Origin: Selenomonadaceae bacterium
Lineage (GTDB): Bacteria; Bacillota; Negativicutes; Selenomonadales; Selenomonadaceae
DNA length: 64,000 nt
Assembly: GCA_017476005.1 (NCBI GenBank)
Contig: JAFVEM010000028.1
Span: forward strand, 32,121-96,120
Direction of reading: 5' to 3'
The position numbers and the translations under genes were made by a program. The notes below the pieces were generated by a model. That model was not told where the DNA came from. It was given only the letters and a program-made list of their open reading frames with translations, and did no database searches. Numbering within the stretch: position 1 is the first letter of the stretch; each line of letters starts with the position of its first letter. Below, piece by piece: positions 1 through 9,186 of this stretch.

Positions 1-1
1 T

Positions 2-370
2 TATGCGCCGGACGAATCCATTTGCGCCGTGCGCGCCGTGGAGCGTTGGCTGGTGACGGCCGAGCTGGAAACGGGGGTTTTGTTCCGCCCCTTCACCAAA
101 AACGGGGGACGGCTCCGGGATAGACCTTTATCGGACAAATCGGTGGCGCTCATCGTCAAAAAATACGTGGAGCTGGCCGGACTAAACGCCGCCGGTTTTG
201 CCGGTCACAGCCTCCGGCGAGGATTTGCCACCAGCGCCGCCGAACGGGACGTATCGGCCTTGACCATCATGCGGCAAACCCGTCACCGCTCGGAAAAAAT
301 GGTGCATCGTTACATAGACCAAGGCAATATCTTTAAGGATAACGCCTTGACCAGAATATACGGAAGGTAG
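2..370 (+). CDS. Tyrosine recombinase (integrase), C-terminal part, cut by window edge
   Basis: The frame is open from base 2, so the gene starts before the window; 122 residues are visible. The end carries the catalytic signature of tyrosine recombinases: a GHSLRRGFAT stretch (H-x-x-R), then a Thr-Arg-His segment, then the nucleophile region HRYID with the tyrosine. These enzymes cut and rejoin DNA through a 3'-phosphotyrosine link. The N-terminal DNA-binding half is not visible, so whether this is a XerC/D-type resolvase or a phage/island integrase cannot be decided. It ends 9 bases before recQ and may be co-transcribed with it. Confidence 0.85.
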   Translation, partial: YAPDESICAVRAVERWLVTAELETGVLFRPFTKNGGRLRDRPLSDKSVALIVKKYVELAGLNAAGFAGHSLRRGFATSAAERDVSALTIMRQTRHRSEKMVHRYIDQGNIFKDNALTRIYGR

Positions 371-379
371 GCCAGCATT

Positions 380-2203
380 TTGAATGATCTTTCGGTGCAA
401 ATGACGGCGGCGCGGACTCTGCTCCGCCGCTTTTACGGTTACGACAGTTTTCGCGCCGCCCAAGAGCCGGTAATAGAAAGTCTGCTCTCCCGGCAAGATA
501 CGGTGGCCATCATGCCCACCGGCGCCGGCAAATCAATTTGTTTTCAAATACCGGCGCTAATGCTCCCAGGGATAACCTTGGTGATTTCCCCCCTGATTTC
601 TTTAATGAAAGATCAGGTGGATGCCTTGACGGAACAGGGGGTGCCGGCTACCTTTCTCAACAGCACCCTGTCTTTTGCGGAGGCGCAAGAACGGCTGAAG
701 TATATCGCTTCCGGCGAGTGCAAGCTGGTTTATCTCGCGCCGGAACGTTTGGAGAGCGAAAATTTTCGCCGGAAAATGGCCGCCTTTAATGTGTCCATGG
801 TGGCGGTGGATGAAGCTCACTGCGTTTCCCAGTGGGGACACGATTTTCGTCCCAGTTATCGGCTGATTGCCCCCTTTATCGCCGGCCTTCCCCGTCGCCC
901 CCTCATGGGAGCCTTTACGGCCACGGCTACCCCGGAGGTAAAGGACGATATGGTAAAACTCCTGAAACTTCGGGAGCCGAGGGTGTATGTCAGCGGCTTT
1001 GACCGTCCCAATCTGTCCTTTGCTGTTTTGCGAGAAAAAAATAAGGATGCCTTTGTGGCCAGTTTTGTGCAAGAACATGTTAGCGACGCCGGTATCATCT
1101 ACACCGCCACCCGGAAGAACGCCGAGAGCCTCTGCGATTTTCTGCGGCAAAGAAATATTCGGGCAGGATGCTACCATGCCGGACTTACCGACGAAGAACG
1201 CAAGGAGGCTCAAGAGGATTTTCTCTACGATAATATTTCGGTTATCGTGGCCACCTGCGCCTTTGGTATGGGGATTGACAAATCCAACGTGCGCTACGTT
1301 ATTCACTACAATATGCCGCAAAACGTGGAGGCTTATTATCAAGAAGCCGGGCGCGCCGGTCGCGACGGCGAAAACGCCCAGTGTCTCCTCCTTTTTTCCG
1401 AAAGCGATGTGGCTACCCAGCGCTATCTCATCAATCGCTCCGGCGAGGATGAGGCGCGCATCGCCTATAATTTAAGTCGCTTGCAATTCATGGTAAATTA
1501 TTGCCACACCACCGAATGTCTGCGGCATTTTATCATAAACTATTTTGGGGATACCGCTTTCCCGAGAGAATGTCATAATTGCAGTAATTGTTTGTCTGCC
1601 AAGTCCAAAGTAGATGTGACCATTGATGCCCAGAAGGTTTTTTCCTGCGTCTATCGGCTGAACAGAGCCAAGATAAATGCGAGTGTGGTGATGGTGACGC
1701 GAGTGCTTATGGGGTCGAAGGACAAACGACTGCTGGCATTGGGGCTGGATAAACTTTCCACCTACGGCCTGTTTCGGAGCCGGGAGCGAGGGGAAATAAA
1801 GGAATTGGTGCAACGGTTTATGGCCGCCGATTACCTCGAGCAACGGGAGGGGCAGTATGCCAACGTGGTACTGAAGAGCAGCGCCTACCCCGTGCTGAAG
1901 AGTGAGGCCAAGGTCTATTTAAACCTGCCGCAAAAAGCGCCCTCGCGCGCGCGGACGCCCGTCAAAGAGCCTCTAACCGTAGATACGGAGCTTTTCGAGG
2001 CGCTTCGCGTTTTGCGGAAAAAAATTGCCCGGCAGGAAAAGGTGCCGCCTTACATGGTCTTTGCCGATTCTGCCCTAAGGGATATGTGCGCCAAGAAGCC
2101 GCGCACTTTAGAGGCCATGCGACAGGTCAAGGGCGTGGGAGATCTAAAGCTCCAGCGCTACGGCCAAGATTTTTTGGCGTGTCTCATGGCAAACAGTCAT
2201 TGA
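380..2203 (+). CDS. recQ: ATP-dependent DNA helicase RecQ
   Basis: A 607-residue superfamily 2 helicase, the usual RecQ length. It unwinds DNA 3' to 5' in recombination and replication-fork repair. Visible features: Walker A MPTGAGKS at about residues 45-52, DEAH box (VDEAHCVSQWGHDFRPSY) near 142, the QEAGRAGRDG motif VI around 325, a Cys cluster of the RecQ zinc-binding subdomain near 385-400 (CHNCSNC), and a C-terminal HRDC-like domain from about residue 530. The start chosen is TTG, giving MNDLSVQ. It follows the recombinase by 9 bases. Complete, with no damage seen. Confidence 0.95.
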   Translation: MNDLSVQMTAARTLLRRFYGYDSFRAAQEPVIESLLSRQDTVAIMPTGAGKSICFQIPALMLPGITLVISPLISLMKDQVDALTEQGVPATFLNSTLSFAEAQERLKYIASGECKLVYLAPERLESENFRRKMAAFNVSMVAVDEAHCVSQWGHDFRPSYRLIAPFIAGLPRRPLMGAFTATATPEVKDDMVKLLKLREPRVYVSGFDRPNLSFAVLREKNKDAFVASFVQEHVSDAGIIYTATRKNAESLCDFLRQRNIRAGCYHAGLTDEERKEAQEDFLYDNISVIVATCAFGMGIDKSNVRYVIHYNMPQNVEAYYQEAGRAGRDGENAQCLLLFSESDVATQRYLINRSGEDEARIAYNLSRLQFMVNYCHTTECLRHFIINYFGDTAFPRECHNCSNCLSAKSKVDVTIDAQKVFSCVYRLNRAKINASVVMVTRVLMGSKDKRLLALGLDKLSTYGLFRSRERGEIKELVQRFMAADYLEQREGQYANVVLKSSAYPVLKSEAKVYLNLPQKAPSRARTPVKEPLTVDTELFEALRVLRKKIARQEKVPPYMVFADSALRDMCAKKPRTLEAMRQVKGVGDLKLQRYGQDFLACLMANSH

Positions 2204-2228
2204 CGGTAATGAGTAACAGTGTTATACT
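2200..2228 (+). promoter_or_regulatory. Sigma-70-type promoter for the coiled-coil gene
   Basis: TTGACG (2200-2205) and TATACT (2223-2228) are separated by 17 bases. The -35 box overlaps the recQ stop codon. The start codon of the next gene lies about 40 bases downstream, behind AAAGGAGG at 2251-2258. Confidence 0.65.
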
Positions 2229-2268
2229 CCAACTGTACGGATTTTACGAGAAAGGAGGACTGACAACT

Positions 2269-2679
2269 ATGGGCTGGACAGAGGAAGACAAGAAGGCCTT
2301 GCGAGAATTTTTAAACGAAGCTTCGCGTACCATGGGAGTCATGCTTAAAGAGGCGGAGGAGCGGTTGAGAAAAGACCTCCGGCAGGAGAGCAAGGCATCT
2401 GAAGAGCGGCTGAGAAAAGGCCTCCAGCATGAAATCCGGGCATCTGAAGAGCGGCTGAGAAAAGAGATCAAAGCATCGGAAGAACGACTCAGAAAAGAGT
2501 TCAGGGCTTCTGACGAGCAACTGAGAAAAGACCTACAGCAGGACTTCATGGAGTTTGAGGAACGGCGGAAAGAAGATACCCAGCAGGATTTCGAGGCGCT
2601 AGAGGAGCGCGTGGAAGAACTGGAGGATTTACAAGACGGTATTGGCCAGCTGTACCAAGAACATAAACTGAGCGCCTAG
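2269..2679 (+). CDS. Small coiled-coil protein with internal repeats
   Basis: 136 residues starting at the ATG that follows AAAGGAGG by ten bases. The frame stays open upstream into recQ, but this start has the ribosome site. The protein is almost entirely charged alpha-helix: a unit of the form ASEERLRKE recurs four to five times between about residues 30 and 90, spaced 11 or 15 residues, followed by an acidic coil. No signal peptide, membrane span or catalytic motif is visible. Proteins of this type occur as short cytoplasmic coiled-coil proteins of unknown role. It has its own promoter and terminator, so it is a monocistronic unit. Confidence 0.7.
   Translation: MGWTEEDKKALREFLNEASRTMGVMLKEAEERLRKDLRQESKASEERLRKGLQHEIRASEERLRKEIKASEERLRKEFRASDEQLRKDLQQDFMEFEERRKEDTQQDFEALEERVEELEDLQDGIGQLYQEHKLSA
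2356..2535 (+). repeat. Intragenic tandem repeat encoding the coiled coil
   Basis: A 25-base segment is repeated exactly at 2395-2419 and 2440-2464, and degenerate copies follow at 2473-2497 and about 2506-2530. Periods are 45 and 33 bases, both whole codons, so copy number can change without a frameshift. Confidence 0.8.
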
Positions 2680-2685
2680 CAAAAT

Positions 2686-2718
2686 GGGACTGTCACCGTG
2701 ACAGCCCCTATTTTTTTT
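2686..2718 (+). terminator. Rho-independent terminator after the coiled-coil gene
   Basis: The stem CTGTCAC/GTGACAG is extended by GGG/CCC and followed by a run of eight T. It separates this gene from the mre operon. Confidence 0.9.
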
Positions 2719-2751
2719 GCGGTGCGCCCGGCGGCTGTAAAATTATTTGAT

Positions 2752-2817
2752 TTGCATTAGAAAAAAGCTGTGATAGAATAGGGGACAGTTGGCAAGGATA
2801 AAATCTTGTGCTACAAT
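2752..2817 (+). promoter_or_regulatory. Two tandem promoters of the mre-min cell-shape operon
   Basis: The proximal promoter is TTGGCA (2789-2794), a 17-base spacer, and TACAAT (2812-2817), with an extended TG two bases upstream. A possible second promoter just upstream is TTGCAT (2752-2757), 16 bases, TAGAAT (2774-2779), also with a TG extension. The mreB leader is about 80 bases. Confidence 0.7.
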
Positions 2818-2901
2818 AACCGTTGGCCTGTTTTTATTTTGGATTTATACCAATGCAATAGCATTTGACCTCGTAATTATTGAAGGGAGCTACTCAGTAA
2901 A

Positions 2902-3942
2902 ATGTTAAATATTTTTGGCGGTTTTTCCCACGACATGGGGATAGATCTTGGGACGGCCAACACCTTGGTACACGTTAAAGGACGGGGTATAGTCCTCCGA
3001 GAGCCTTCGGTGGTGGCCATCAAAAGCGATACCGGCGACGTCTTGGCCGTGGGCGAAGAGGCCAAGCAGATGATCGGACGCACCCCGGGCAACATCGTGG
3101 CCATACGTCCCATGAAGGATGGGGTTATCGCCGATTTTGACGTTACGCAAGCCATGCTGAAATATTTTATCCGCAAAGCCATGAACACCAAGTCCTTTAT
3201 CCGCCCTCGGGTAGTGGTAGGCGTTCCCTCCGGCGTTACGGAAGTAGAAAAAAGAGCCGTCATTGACGCAGCCCAGCAGGCCGGCGCCAGAGAAGCCTAC
3301 CTCATCGAAGAACCCATGGCGGCCGCTATTGGCGCGGGACTGCCGGTAGAGGAAGCCACCGGCAGCATGGTGGTGGATATCGGCGGCGGCACCACGGAAA
3401 TTGCCGTAATTTCTTTGGGCGGCATCGTCACCAGTCGCTCCATTCGCATCGGCGGCGACGAGATGGACAGCGCCATTCAGCAATACATTAAACGGATGTA
3501 TAATTTAATGATAGGCGAACGCACTGCCGAGGAAATAAAAATAACCATCGGCTCCGCCATTGTCACTCCCGACACGGATCGCACCATGGACATTCGCGGT
3601 CGGGATCTCGTGAGCGGCCTCCCCAAAACCCTCACCATTCAGGCCAAGGAGATTCGCGAGGCGTTAAACGAACCTATCTATAAAATAATCGATGCCGTGA
3701 AAGGAACCCTCGAAAAAACTCCGCCGGAACTGGCGGCGGATGTGATGGATCACGGTATTATGATGACCGGCGGCGGAGCGCTTCTGACGAACCTTGACAA
3801 GCTCCTGTCCCACGAAACGGGGATGCCCGTCCTCGTGTCGGAAGACGCTTTGTCCTGCGTGGGAGCCGGCACCGGGCGTTCCTTAGAAAATATCGAGCTT
3901 TTAAAACGGGTCGTTATGACCTCCAAAAAACTGAGAAGTTGA
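2902..3942 (+). CDS. mreB: Rod shape-determining protein MreB
   Basis: A 346-residue bacterial actin. It polymerises on the inner face of the membrane and guides the elongation peptidoglycan machinery. The actin-fold phosphate-1 motif is near the N-terminus ([17 protein letters not shown]), phosphate-2 lies in [13 protein letters not shown] around residue 157, and the adenosine motif MMTGGGALL is near residue 290. Full length. The ATG is preceded by GAAGGGAG. It is the first gene of mreB-mreC-mreD-mrdA, with mreC starting 6 bases after its stop. Confidence 0.97.
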   Translation: MLNIFGGFSHDMGIDLGTANTLVHVKGRGIVLREPSVVAIKSDTGDVLAVGEEAKQMIGRTPGNIVAIRPMKDGVIADFDVTQAMLKYFIRKAMNTKSFIRPRVVVGVPSGVTEVEKRAVIDAAQQAGAREAYLIEEPMAAAIGAGLPVEEATGSMVVDIGGGTTEIAVISLGGIVTSRSIRIGGDEMDSAIQQYIKRMYNLMIGERTAEEIKITIGSAIVTPDTDRTMDIRGRDLVSGLPKTLTIQAKEIREALNEPIYKIIDAVKGTLEKTPPELAADVMDHGIMMTGGGALLTNLDKLLSHETGMPVLVSEDALSCVGAGTGRSLENIELLKRVVMTSKKLRS

Positions 3943-3948
3943 GAATAG

Positions 3949-4887
3949 ATGAGTAGAGTCAGGCGGGATAAAAACTCTGCCCAAAAGAACTGGGCTTTGG
4001 CCGTGGTGCTGGTGAGCATCTTCTGCATTATCTTTTTTGCCGCTCGCGGTCGCTTTCAAGTAACAGCGAGCAGTCAGACCTTGTCCCTTATCGTCTCCCC
4101 CTTCCAGCAAGCGGTGTCTTGGGTGGGAAACGAAATGGATTACGTCACCACCAACATTTGGGAAATAGCCACGGTACACCAGCAAAATAAAATGCTTAGG
4201 AGCGAAGTGGAACAACTGCGTTACCAAAACTTGCAGGCCAGCGAGTTTGCGGCGGAAAACGAAAGACTGCGCGCCTTGGTGGATTACAAGCAATCGGCCT
4301 TGCAGTTCGACATGCTGGCGGCGAGGGTCATCGGTCGCGAGGCGGCCTCTTGGTCAAGCATGATAGTCATAAATCGCGGCACCATGGACGGCGTAGAGAA
4401 GGATATGGCGGTGGTGACTCCCCAAGGTCTGGTGGGACGCATCTCCGAGGCCGGTCTAAATTCCTCCCAAGTGCAACTCATCTTAGACCCCCGTTCTTCG
4501 GTGGGAACTTTGGTACAACGCGCCGCCTCCAGAGTAACGGGCATTGTGGAAGGGGATATTTCCAATCCCACCATGCCGCGCATGGTCAATATTCCCAAAA
4601 CAGCCGACGTATTAGTAGGCGATGTCATTGTCACCTCCGGCTACGGCAATGTTTATCCCAAAGGTCTGGTGGTGGGGCTGGTGTCCTCCATTGAAAATGA
4701 CGCCGGGGGACTTTTGAAATACGGCCTCTTGGAGACGGCGGTGGATTTTCAAAAATTGGAAGATGTGGCGGTGATAATTCGCTCTAGGGAGGCGCCGCCG
4801 GAGCCTTTGCGGCCGCCCGCGCAAACCCCGGGGACGGAGACGGATCCCACCCAAGACCCGACGGCAGAGCGAGGCGACGGGCCATGA
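3949..4887 (+). CDS. mreC: Rod shape-determining protein MreC
   Basis: 312 residues. One N-terminal membrane span (about residues 13-32) is followed by a coiled coil (about 65-105) and the beta-rich extracytoplasmic MreC domain ending near residue 275. The last 35 residues are Pro/Thr-rich and probably disordered. MreC is a scaffold that links MreB and MreD to penicillin-binding proteins. Its stop overlaps the mreD start (ATGA), which implies translational coupling. Confidence 0.95.
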   Translation: MSRVRRDKNSAQKNWALAVVLVSIFCIIFFAARGRFQVTASSQTLSLIVSPFQQAVSWVGNEMDYVTTNIWEIATVHQQNKMLRSEVEQLRYQNLQASEFAAENERLRALVDYKQSALQFDMLAARVIGREAASWSSMIVINRGTMDGVEKDMAVVTPQGLVGRISEAGLNSSQVQLILDPRSSVGTLVQRAASRVTGIVEGDISNPTMPRMVNIPKTADVLVGDVIVTSGYGNVYPKGLVVGLVSSIENDAGGLLKYGLLETAVDFQKLEDVAVIIRSREAPPEPLRPPAQTPGTETDPTQDPTAERGDGP

Positions 4888-5393
4888 CCTCTCGGAGTTT
4901 TTACGCTTGGGCAGGATGCGCCTTGGCTCTCTTTACGGCGCAAACCTCCCTGCTCCCCAGGCTGTCTTTTCACGGGGTTTCCACGGATTTTTTGCTCCTC
5001 CTCACCGTGTCCTTCGCTTTTTTGCAAGGCTCTCGCTACGGAGTGCTGATGGGATTTTCCGTGGGACTCATGCAGGATTTGGTGACGGGGACTTTTTTCG
5101 GCACCAATGTATTCTGCAAAATGGTTATCGGCTATATCTGCGGTAAGATGTCGGATCAGGTCTTCAAGGATCAGTTTTACCTCCCCATACTGGCCTCGCT
5201 GATAGCCACCGTCTGCAACTATTTCCTGATGGCGCTGTTCATCCTGCTCCTAGGCTACCAGCTGGCCTTGGAGGAGCATGTCAAGGCCACCTTGCTGCCC
5301 ATGCTGTGCTACCAAGTCATTTTTGCTTATCCGGTGCATCGTTTGGTCTGTAAAATAGACGCTTGGCTAAACGATAAAAAGAAGAATCGCTGA
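4884..5393 (+). CDS. mreD: Rod shape-determining protein MreD
   Basis: A 169-residue integral membrane protein with about five hydrophobic segments, the usual MreD size. It belongs to the elongasome with MreC and RodA/PBP2. The ATG overlaps the mreC stop by four bases. Assignment rests on size, topology and position between mreC and the PBP2 gene as well as on sequence character. Confidence 0.92.
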   Translation: MTSRSFYAWAGCALALFTAQTSLLPRLSFHGVSTDFLLLLTVSFAFLQGSRYGVLMGFSVGLMQDLVTGTFFGTNVFCKMVIGYICGKMSDQVFKDQFYLPILASLIATVCNYFLMALFILLLGYQLALEEHVKATLLPMLCYQVIFAYPVHRLVCKIDAWLNDKKKNR

Positions 5394-5420
5394 ACCTTAT
5401 GAAACTGGGAGAGATTTTTC

Positions 5421-7184
5421 GTGGTGGAGATTGATGAATACAGCGGCCGCCTAAAGGCGCTGGGGTATATCGTGGTGTTCGTGGTGGCGATACTCATCGC
5501 GAGAGCCGGGTATCTTCAAGTCTATGATGGGGAGTATTATGCGCATCTTGCCGACGGCAACCGTATTCGCATCATTCCCTCCATGGCTCCCCGAGGGACT
5601 TTTTTTGACCGCAACGGCCAGCTTCTTGTGGAAAATCGACCGGGTTTCACCGTATCTCTCCTGCCCCTTTCCGCCAAAATACCGGATGACGTGGTGACGC
5701 GAGTGGCTGAATTGCTAAAGGTACCCAAAGAGGACATCGAAAAAAAAATTGCCGCCCACATAGGTTTTGACCCCATTCGCGTGAAACAGGACGTGACGGA
5801 AGACATCGTCACCATTATCGAAGAACAAAAGGAAAAATACCCCGGGGTCGTCATCGAAGTGCAACCCATTCGCAACTACCTCCTCATGGAGGAAGGAGCG
5901 CATACTTTCGGTTACGTCAGCGAAATCAGCGAGGATGAGCTGGAACGGCGCAAGGGCGAAGGCTACCGTTCCGGGGACATTATCGGGAAATTTGGCCTCG
6001 AAAAAATTTACGACAGCGAGCTAAGAGGCGAAAACGGCGGCGAACAGGTGGAAGTGGATGTGGCCGGCAAACCGGTGCAACGCTTGGGACTAAAACCCCC
6101 CGTTCCCGGCAACGACCTCGTGCTGACCATCGACAAAAATTTGCAGGAAGCCACGGAACGCGCCGTGGATGACCAACTAAAATTGATTAACGCCCACGGC
6201 GCGGCGGCGGTGGTGATGAATCCCCAAACGGGAGAAGTCCTTGCGCTCGTCAGTCGCCCGGCCTTTAATCCCAATCTCTTCGCCCACGGTATTTCCACCA
6301 AAGATTGGAACGCCATTAACAACAATCCCTATCACCCCATGGACAACAAGGCCATCACGGGAGAATACGCCCCTGGTTCCACTTTTAAAATCGTCACCGG
6401 CACAGCGGCTCTCACCGAAGGGGTCATCAGCCCCACGGATAAGATTTTCGACGCCGGTTATCACTGGATTATTCCCAAAAGCAACGCCGCCGGAGAAGCC
6501 CTAGGCTGGATAGATTTTACCGAGGCTATGGCGCACTCCGACAACGTGTATTTCTACGAGATGGGGAATAGGCTGGGCATCGACCGACTGGAAAAATACG
6601 CCCGGATGTTCGGCCTAGGTGAAATCACGGGCATCGATTTACCCTACGAATCCGACGGTCTGGTGGCCAATCGCAAATACAAATGGAAGGTTTTTGAGGA
6701 CGACTGGTATCTTTCCGAGACTTTTGATGCCGCCATCGGCCAAGGTTTTAATTTGGTGACGCCCCTGCAAGCCGCCATGGTTATGGGAGAGATTGCGGCG
6801 AACGGCAAACGCTACAAGCCCCATTTGGTGAATCGCATCGTCTCCCCCGAGGGAAAGACCATCAAAGAATTTCAGCCGGAGCTTTTATCGGAATTGCAGG
6901 TACCGGCAAACGTTATTCAGCTGGTGCAGAACGGCTTGCACGAGGTGACGAAGGTGGGGACGGCGGCCGGGGTCTTTGCCGGTTTTCCCTTAGACATTGC
7001 CGGCAAAACCGGCACGGCGGAAAATTCCCAAGGCAGAGATCACGGCTGGTTTGTGGCCTACGGCCCCTTCAATAATCCCACCGTGGTAGTGGCCGTAGTA
7101 GTGGAACAGGGCGGCTACGGCTCCCAATCAGCCGTTCCCATCGGCCGCAAAATTTTGGAAGCGGCTTTTCATGTTACTTATTGA
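5421..7184 (+). CDS. mrdA: Penicillin-binding protein 2 (elongation transpeptidase)
   Basis: A 587-residue class B PBP that cross-links peptidoglycan during elongation as the partner of RodA. An N-terminal membrane anchor is at about residues 10-30, the pedestal/dimerisation domain follows, then the transpeptidase domain with active-site Ser320 in GSTFK, the SDN triad at 373-375 and KTG at 529-531. The start is GTG behind GGGAGAG; a second GTG lies one codon later. It is the last gene before a palindromic repeat region that separates the mre and min genes. Confidence 0.95.
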   Translation: MVEIDEYSGRLKALGYIVVFVVAILIARAGYLQVYDGEYYAHLADGNRIRIIPSMAPRGTFFDRNGQLLVENRPGFTVSLLPLSAKIPDDVVTRVAELLKVPKEDIEKKIAAHIGFDPIRVKQDVTEDIVTIIEEQKEKYPGVVIEVQPIRNYLLMEEGAHTFGYVSEISEDELERRKGEGYRSGDIIGKFGLEKIYDSELRGENGGEQVEVDVAGKPVQRLGLKPPVPGNDLVLTIDKNLQEATERAVDDQLKLINAHGAAAVVMNPQTGEVLALVSRPAFNPNLFAHGISTKDWNAINNNPYHPMDNKAITGEYAPGSTFKIVTGTAALTEGVISPTDKIFDAGYHWIIPKSNAAGEALGWIDFTEAMAHSDNVYFYEMGNRLGIDRLEKYARMFGLGEITGIDLPYESDGLVANRKYKWKVFEDDWYLSETFDAAIGQGFNLVTPLQAAMVMGEIAANGKRYKPHLVNRIVSPEGKTIKEFQPELLSELQVPANVIQLVQNGLHEVTKVGTAAGVFAGFPLDIAGKTGTAENSQGRDHGWFVAYGPFNNPTVVVAVVVEQGGYGSQSAVPIGRKILEAAFHVTY

Positions 7185-7189
7185 TTTTT

Positions 7190-7415
7190 GGGGTTTCACC
7201 CCAAACCCTGACCAAAGGGCTTTGCCCTCTGGACTCCCAGCAGGGGGATAATCCCCCTGCACCCTGTAGTAAAATTTACTTATTGAGGGGTACGGGTTAA
7301 AAAAATTTTTTTGCATTTTATTTTAATTACAAAGGGAGTCCAGAGGGGCGAAGCTCCTTTGGCAGGTCAAGGGCAGCGCCCTTGCAGGGTATGGGGCAGC
7401 GCCCCATAAAAAAAC
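7190..7415. repeat. Palindromic intergenic repeat pair (dispersed family)
   Basis: Two related blocks face each other. The left block (about 7207-7240) reads CCCTGACCAAAGGGCTTTGC and ends CTCTGGACTCCC. The right block (about 7335-7380), read on the other strand, has the same order, ending CTCTGGACTCCC. Short GC-rich hairpins (GGGGTTTCACCCC, GGGGGATAATCCCCC, GGGGCAGCGCCCC) fill the remainder. Relatives occur at 12.65, 16.72, 18.49 and 33.44 kb. No coding capacity is seen. Confidence 0.75.
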
Positions 7416-7427
7416 AAGTGTGGGGTA

Positions 7428-8072
7428 ATGATGAGCGAGGATATAGTAAAGCTGAAGGGAACCAAGACCGGGCTGCAAATAAGTTTTGCGCCGGGCGTTA
7501 CCTTTCAGGCCATCGAAAAAAATATCAAACGCAAGCTAGAATCAGGTTCCGGCTTCTTCATGCGCGGCACGGTGGTGGAAATAGCCCCCAATCTCTTGCG
7601 TCATGCCGATTGGGAGAGGCTTAGAGTACTTTTTCGCCGCCACGGCATTGTCTTTCGCATGAGCAAACCCAGCGTGGATAAACCGGCGGACAGCCTCCTA
7701 GAGGAAGCCGCCAAGAAGAAGAAAAAAGCCCGTGAGCGTGAAGTGGAGCAGATGGTAGTGGTGGATAGAACTCTCCGCGGTGGGCAGGAGATTCGTACCG
7801 AAAGCTCGGTGCTGGTGTGCGGCAACGTGAATCCGGGGGCGCAGATCATCGCCGGCGGCAGTATCGACATTCGCGGCACCTGTCGCGGCCTCGTACACGC
7901 CGGAGCCTTTGGGAACTCCAAGGCCTTTATCATCGCCGACCGCCTCATGCCCATGCAGATACGCATTGCCAATTTCATCGCCCGTTCCCCCGACCAACCG
8001 GAAACGAGCGACAAAGCGGAAAGAGCTTCGATAAAGGACGGCCAGATAGTTATCGAGCCGATAGAGCGCTGA
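7428..8072 (+). CDS. minC: Septum site-determining protein MinC
   Basis: 214 residues. MinC inhibits FtsZ polymerisation away from mid-cell. The N-terminal domain (about 1-100) is followed by a Lys-rich linker and the C-terminal beta-helix domain with repeated Gly-rich turns (GNVNPGAQIIAGGSIDIRG) that binds MinD. It is directly upstream of minD, with a 22-base gap. Two in-frame ATG codons (7428, 7431) follow each other and no strong Shine-Dalgarno sequence is seen. Confidence 0.95.
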   Translation: MMSEDIVKLKGTKTGLQISFAPGVTFQAIEKNIKRKLESGSGFFMRGTVVEIAPNLLRHADWERLRVLFRRHGIVFRMSKPSVDKPADSLLEEAAKKKKKAREREVEQMVVVDRTLRGGQEIRTESSVLVCGNVNPGAQIIAGGSIDIRGTCRGLVHAGAFGNSKAFIIADRLMPMQIRIANFIARSPDQPETSDKAERASIKDGQIVIEPIER

Positions 8073-8094
8073 CAGAGAAAGGGCGGATACTTTC

Positions 8095-8883
8095 ATGAGC
8101 GAAGTAATAGTTATCACCTCCGGCAAAGGCGGGGTGGGCAAGACAACCACCACGGCCAATTTGGGCGTGGGGCTGGCCATGCGCGGGAAAAAAGTGGTGT
8201 TGGTGGATACCGACACCGGTCTTAGGAATTTGGATCTTTTGTTGGGCTTAGAAAATCGCATTATGTACGATTTGATCGACGTCACCGAAGGCCGAGTGCA
8301 TTTCAAAAAAGCCTTGGTACGACACAAGAAATACGAAAGTCTCTTCCTTTTGCCCACTTCCCAAGTCAAGGATAAGTCGGCGGTGAACCCGGAGCAACTG
8401 GTGCGGCTGTGTAATGATCTTAGGCAGGAATTTGACTATGTGCTTATCGATTGTCCCGCCGGTATCGAGCAGGGATTTCAGACGGCCATCGCGGCGGCTG
8501 ACTGGGCTTTGGTAGTGACCATGCCGGAGATTTCCGCCGTTAGAGATGCGGATAAAATAATCGGCGAACTGGGTCGCGCCGACAAAGAGAATATAAAACT
8601 CGTGGTGAACCGCATTCGTCCCCAAATGGTAGAAAAAGGGGACATGCTGGACATGGACGATATTAACGATATACTTTCCATTGAGTGCATCGGGCAGATT
8701 CCCGACGATGAGAAGGTGGTGACTTCCACCAACCGCGGCGAGCCGGTTATTTCGCTGGATGACAGCCAAGCCGGGCAAGCATACCGCAATGTGGTAGGAC
8801 GCATTTGCGGCGAGGACATTCCCTTCATGACTTTTCCCAAAGAAAGTTTCTTCCAGCGGCTGAGGCATGCTCTGGGCATGTAA
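8095..8883 (+). CDS. minD: Septum site-determining protein MinD
   Basis: A 262-residue membrane-associated ATPase of the ParA/MinD family. The deviant Walker A motif GKGGVGKTT is at residues 10-18, the switch/Walker B region is DCPAGIEQGF near 120, and the C-terminal amphipathic helix (FFQRLRHALGM) docks on the membrane. It recruits MinC to block Z-rings and is cycled by MinE. Confidence 0.97.
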   Translation: MSEVIVITSGKGGVGKTTTTANLGVGLAMRGKKVVLVDTDTGLRNLDLLLGLENRIMYDLIDVTEGRVHFKKALVRHKKYESLFLLPTSQVKDKSAVNPEQLVRLCNDLRQEFDYVLIDCPAGIEQGFQTAIAAADWALVVTMPEISAVRDADKIIGELGRADKENIKLVVNRIRPQMVEKGDMLDMDDINDILSIECIGQIPDDEKVVTSTNRGEPVISLDDSQAGQAYRNVVGRICGEDIPFMTFPKESFFQRLRHALGM

Positions 8884-8895
8884 GGGGGACTGGAG

Positions 8896-9159
8896 ATGAT
8901 CAATTTGCTTATGAAGATTTTCGGGAAGAGTGAACGCTCTTCTCGCGAGATAGCTCGCGATCGACTGAAGGTAGTGCTGATTCACGACCGCGCCAACGTT
9001 TCCCCGGAGGTTATGGATCACCTGCGGTCGGACATTATCCGCGTCATCTCGAACTATATGGAGATAAACCAGCGAGACATGGAAATTACCCTAGCCAACG
9101 ACGAGGATTCCGTGGCGCTCGTGGCGAACATTCCCGTCAGCAAAATGAAACACGCCTAG
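8896..9159 (+). CDS. minE: Cell division topological specificity factor MinE
   Basis: 87 residues, the typical MinE size. The N-terminal anti-MinCD segment includes SREIARDRLKVVLIHDR; the C-terminal dimerisation domain follows. It stimulates MinD ATPase to drive pole-to-pole oscillation. It lies 12 bases after minD in minCDE, preceded by a weak GGAG site. Confidence 0.95.
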   Translation: MINLLMKIFGKSERSSREIARDRLKVVLIHDRANVSPEVMDHLRSDIIRVISNYMEINQRDMEITLANDEDSVALVANIPVSKMKHA

Positions 9160-9186
9160 GGGCTGTAATGAGGCAGAGTTAGTCAC

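Noticed and set aside
602..1342. A 246-codon open frame on the minus strand inside recQ
   Set aside because: It is fully overlapped by recQ with intact helicase motifs and has no ribosome site or recognisable domain.
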